Below are positions 62,014-64,000 of a stretch of DNA of 64,000 bases, piece after piece. The stretch covers positions 29,841-93,840 of the forward strand of contig CANQLP010000004.1 in NCBI GenBank assembly GCA_947624725.1, in the 5' to 3' direction. How positions within the stretch are numbered: position 1 is the stretch's first letter; each line of letters opens with the position of its first letter. The notes under the pieces were generated by a model, which searched no databases, had not been told where the DNA came from, and saw only the letters and a list, made by a program, of their open reading frames with translations. This stretch comes from an uncultured Clostridia bacterium. GTDB taxonomy: Bacteria; Bacillota_A; Clostridia; TANB77; CAG-508. A program made the position numbers and the translations under genes.

Positions 62014-63105
62014 ATGAAAATTTTAATTGAGTTATCCGAAGTTTCTATTGAAGAACGGATAAGACTAGCAAAAAGTACATCCAATACTAATCTACTGAAT
62101 GCACTTGCAGAAGATGGAGACAGTCAAGTTAGAGTTAAGGTAGCAAGAAATGCCAATGCAACCCCCGAAATTCTTTTAAAACTTTCAAAGGATGCAAAAT
62201 TTATTGTAAGAGAAGGAGTAACAAGAAATGCCAATACAACCCCTGAGATTCTTATGGATCTTACAGAGGATGAAAGCTGTTATGTAAGGACAGGAGTAGC
62301 AGAAAGTGTGAAAGCGACCCCTGAAATTCTTCTGAAACTTTTAAAGTATAAAGATGGCAATTTAAGGGAGGCAGTAGCAAAAAATGCTAATGTAACTGCT
62401 GCAATTCTTCTTGATCTTGCAGAAGATGAAAGCTGGTCAGTAAGGGAAGCAGTAGCAGGAAGTGTCAATGCAACTCCTGAAGTTCTTCTAAAGCTTACAG
62501 AAGATGAAAATGATGTTTTAAGGGAAGTTGTAGCAAGAAATGCCAGTGCAACTCCTGAAATTCTTCTGAAGCTTGCAAAAGATGTAGCACCATATGTAAG
62601 GAAAGCAGTAGCAAAAAGTGCCAATGCAACTCCAGAAATTCTTATGGAGCTTGCAAAAGATGAATATTACGAGATAAAGGAAGAAGTGGCAAAAAATGCT
62701 AATGTAACTGCTGAGATTCTTCTTGATCTTTTAGAAGATGAGGACTACGACCTAACGGAAGCCGTAGTAAAAAGTGCAAAAGCAACTGCTGATATTCTTA
62801 TGCAACTTGCAGAAAGTGAAGATAGTGAGATAAGAGAAGCAGTAGCACAAAATGCCAATGCAACTCCTGAAATTCTTCTAAAGCTTGCAGAAGATGAAGA
62901 TGTATATATAAGGATGGCAGTAGCAGAAAGTGCGAATGCAACTCCTGAAGTTCTTCTGAAGCTTGTAGCAGATGAAGACGAAGATGTAAGGGAAGCAGTA
63001 GCACAAAATGCCAATGCAACTGCTGAAATTCTTCTTAATCTTTCAGAGGATGAAAACCCATATGTAAAGAGGGTAGCTAGAACTACATTCAAAAGAAATA
63101 ACTAA
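62014..63105 (+). CDS. LRV-repeat protein, copy 3 (about fourteen repeats)
   Basis: 363 residues, the longest copy. Head MKILIELSEVSIEERIRLAK, then about fourteen 24-residue LRV units of the form VREAVAQNANATPEILLKLA. Residues at the solenoid surface vary between units (KF, SC, GN, SW, ND, AP, YY, DY), while the core is constant. CGG as Arg at codon 15. Alpha-solenoid binding protein by fold; no catalytic domain. Confidence 0.8.
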   Translation: MKILIELSEVSIEERIRLAKSTSNTNLLNALAEDGDSQVRVKVARNANATPEILLKLSKDAKFIVREGVTRNANTTPEILMDLTEDESCYVRTGVAESVKATPEILLKLLKYKDGNLREAVAKNANVTAAILLDLAEDESWSVREAVAGSVNATPEVLLKLTEDENDVLREVVARNASATPEILLKLAKDVAPYVRKAVAKSANATPEILMELAKDEYYEIKEEVAKNANVTAEILLDLLEDEDYDLTEAVVKSAKATADILMQLAESEDSEIREAVAQNANATPEILLKLAEDEDVYIRMAVAESANATPEVLLKLVADEDEDVREAVAQNANATAEILLNLSEDENPYVKRVARTTFKRNN

Positions 63106-63116
63106 AATTTTCACCC

Positions 63117-63142
63117 ACCCATTTGTCTATTGACAAGTGGGT
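63117..63142 (+). terminator. LRV cassette 3 terminator
   Basis: Same stem as cassette 2. Confidence 0.8.
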
Positions 63143-63157
63143 GTTTATTATACAAGG

Positions 63158-63218
63158 CAATGTTTGACTTTACATAAATGAGATGATATAATTTATTGCA
63201 CAAAGGCAAAGGGCCTTA
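63158..63218 (+). promoter_or_regulatory. LRV cassette 4 promoter and leader hairpin
   Basis: Identical in layout and almost in sequence to cassette 3. Confidence 0.8.
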
Positions 63219-63244
63219 ATAAAAAACTTTAAGGGAGTGAAAAA

Positions 63245-63625
63245 ATGAAAATTTTAATTGAGTTATCCGACATTTCTCTTGAAGAACGGATAAGACTAGC
63301 AAAAAGTGTATCCGATACTAATGTACTGAATGCACTTGCAGAAGATGAAAACAGTAAAGTTAGAGTTAATGTAGCAGCAAATGCAAATGCAACTGCTGAA
63401 ATTCTTCTTGATCTTGCAAAAGATGAAGAGGTATATGTAAGGGAAGCAGTAGCAGAAAATGCCAATGCGCCTGAAGAGATTCTTATGAAGCTTGCAGAAG
63501 ATGAAAATGTAGATATAAGGAAAGTAGTAGCAGAAAATGCCAATGCAACCTATAAAATTCTTTGGAAGCTTTTTGTAGATAAAGACCTCGATGTCAGATT
63601 AATAGCAAAAGAAAAAATATTTTAA
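63245..63625 (+). CDS. LRV-repeat protein, copy 4 (about four repeats)
   Basis: 126 residues. Head MKILIELSDISLEERIRLAK, then about four LRV units, and a divergent end (YKILWKLFVDKDLDVRLIAK). CGG as Arg at codon 15. Last of the tandem set; C-terminal end unlike the RNN end shared by the others, so it may be a fused or older copy. Confidence 0.78.
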   Translation: MKILIELSDISLEERIRLAKSVSDTNVLNALAEDENSKVRVNVAANANATAEILLDLAKDEEVYVREAVAENANAPEEILMKLAEDENVDIRKVVAENANATYKILWKLFVDKDLDVRLIAKEKIF

Positions 63626-63649
63626 AAATAAACAATTAAAATTTTCATC

Positions 63650-63675
63650 ACCCACCTGTCTATTGACAAGTGGGT
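63650..63675 (+). terminator. LRV cassette 4 terminator
   Basis: acccacctgtc / gacaagtgggt stem, T-rich tail. Confidence 0.8.
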
Positions 63676-63741
63676 ATTTTATTAAAAAAATTATAAATTT
63701 TCTTTACAAAGGCTAAAAAAAATGTTATGATATATATTGTT

Positions 63742-63784
63742 GCCCGAGTGGCGGAACTGGCAGACGCACACGACTCAAAATCTA
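63742..63784 (+). pseudogene. 5' part of a tRNA-Leu(CAA), truncated
   Basis: gcccgagtggcggaactggc and agacgcac match the acceptor and D arm of tRNA-Leu; the anticodon loop ctcaaaa is present. After aaaatc the sequence diverges and there is no variable arm, T-loop (ttcga) or acceptor 3' strand. Confidence 0.65.
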
Positions 63785-63918
63785 AATGGATTTTTTAATT
63801 AGTAAATCCTAAATGTATTGAAAATAATAGTGTTTAGATATTTGCTAGAATGTAAGATTACTTAAACATCTAACAAATATCTAACATAATTGTAAAATTG
63901 CCAAAATTTGTAAAACAT

Positions 63919-64000
63919 GTCGATGTGGCGGAATAGGCAGACGCACAGGTCTCAAAAACCTGCGGATAACTTCCATGTGGGTTCGATTCCCACCATCGAC
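63919..64000 (+). tRNA. tRNA-Leu (anticodon CAA)
   Basis: Acceptor gtcgatg / catcgac, D arm with ggcggaataggc, anticodon stem caggt / acctg with loop ctCAAaa, long variable arm gcggataacttccatgt, T arm gtgggttcgattcccac. The discriminator base lies just past the window end. Confidence 0.95.

Noticed and set aside
60723..63625. Tandem repeats at the right end as a CRISPR array
   Set aside because: The repeats are 72-base coding units of alpha-solenoid proteins without spacers; no cas gene is near.
63742..63918. Group I intron in the first tRNA-Leu
   Set aside because: The 130 bases between the 5' half and the next tRNA hold no intron-like core, and the next tRNA has its own full 5' half.

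Overview
The window is AT-rich (roughly 30% GC), densely packed and mostly co-oriented. It reads as chromosome of a spore-forming, rod-shaped low-GC Firmicute, most likely an uncultured Clostridia lineage. The evidence is SpoIIID, a SleB/CwlJ-type hydrolase, a GerS-like lipoprotein, Asp23/AmaP/DUF2273, SepF, DivIVA, MinDE, RodA, CIRCE-type operators and a ZTP riboswitch on fhs. Nearly everything is housekeeping, in short operons.

The central observation is that 29 genes appear broken, always in the same way. A single extra C precedes a GGN glycine codon, so the zero-frame codon is CGG. Skipping that C restores a full-length, family-typical protein in every case. I count 46 such sites on both strands (up to 6 per gene), and the frame arithmetic closes exactly for all of them. 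In the ordinary AT-rich genes CGG never occurs as an in-frame arginine codon. It occurs as arginine only in a few compositionally foreign genes (6268-6909, 10999-11325, 11611-12207, 57705-58241) and once in each of four repeat-protein genes at the right end. The simplest reading is genome-wide +1 frameshifting (or four-base decoding) at CGG-N, with CGG a hungry or unassigned codon. Coordinates of such genes below span the whole joined gene.

Layout: der-plsY-gpsA and small proteins (1-4170); YcxB-like and a PLP lyase on the minus strand (4169-6002); a DUF6273-like foreign gene (6268); an Asp23 operon leading into nusB-xseA-xseB (7058-10456); a foreign patch with an (AG)12 tract (10999-12207); a Csx3 island made of a P-loop/Csx3 fusion, a LysR regulator, an unknown protein and a tandem Csx3 (12465-16205), with no CRISPR array in sight; ZTP riboswitch and fhs; rnc, an Elp3-like protein without its FeS cysteines, yitT, recN, a PHP phosphatase, spoIIID, a class A PBP, cysS, DUF1189, ftsH (18661-31268); an ORF6N/PLD-like fusion gene (31460); acyl-CoA synthetase, mutL, miaA, a HlyD-like adaptor, sepF, divIVA, mfd, an SpoU methyltransferase, a SleB-like hydrolase (32577-45586); hsp20 with CIRCE; minDE-rodA-dus (46701-50178); mazF; an MFS protein (minus); yqeG, prepilin peptidase, pepP; pyrG; groES-groEL with CIRCE; then four tandem LRV-repeat cassettes with identical promoters and terminators, and a truncated plus an intact tRNA-Leu.

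The chaperonin, Hsp20 and MinDE genes have no shift site, while FtsH, Fhs, PyrG, Mfd, MutL, MiaA and the PBP depend on one or more. In MiaA and the PBP the shift lies inside the active-site motif itself.
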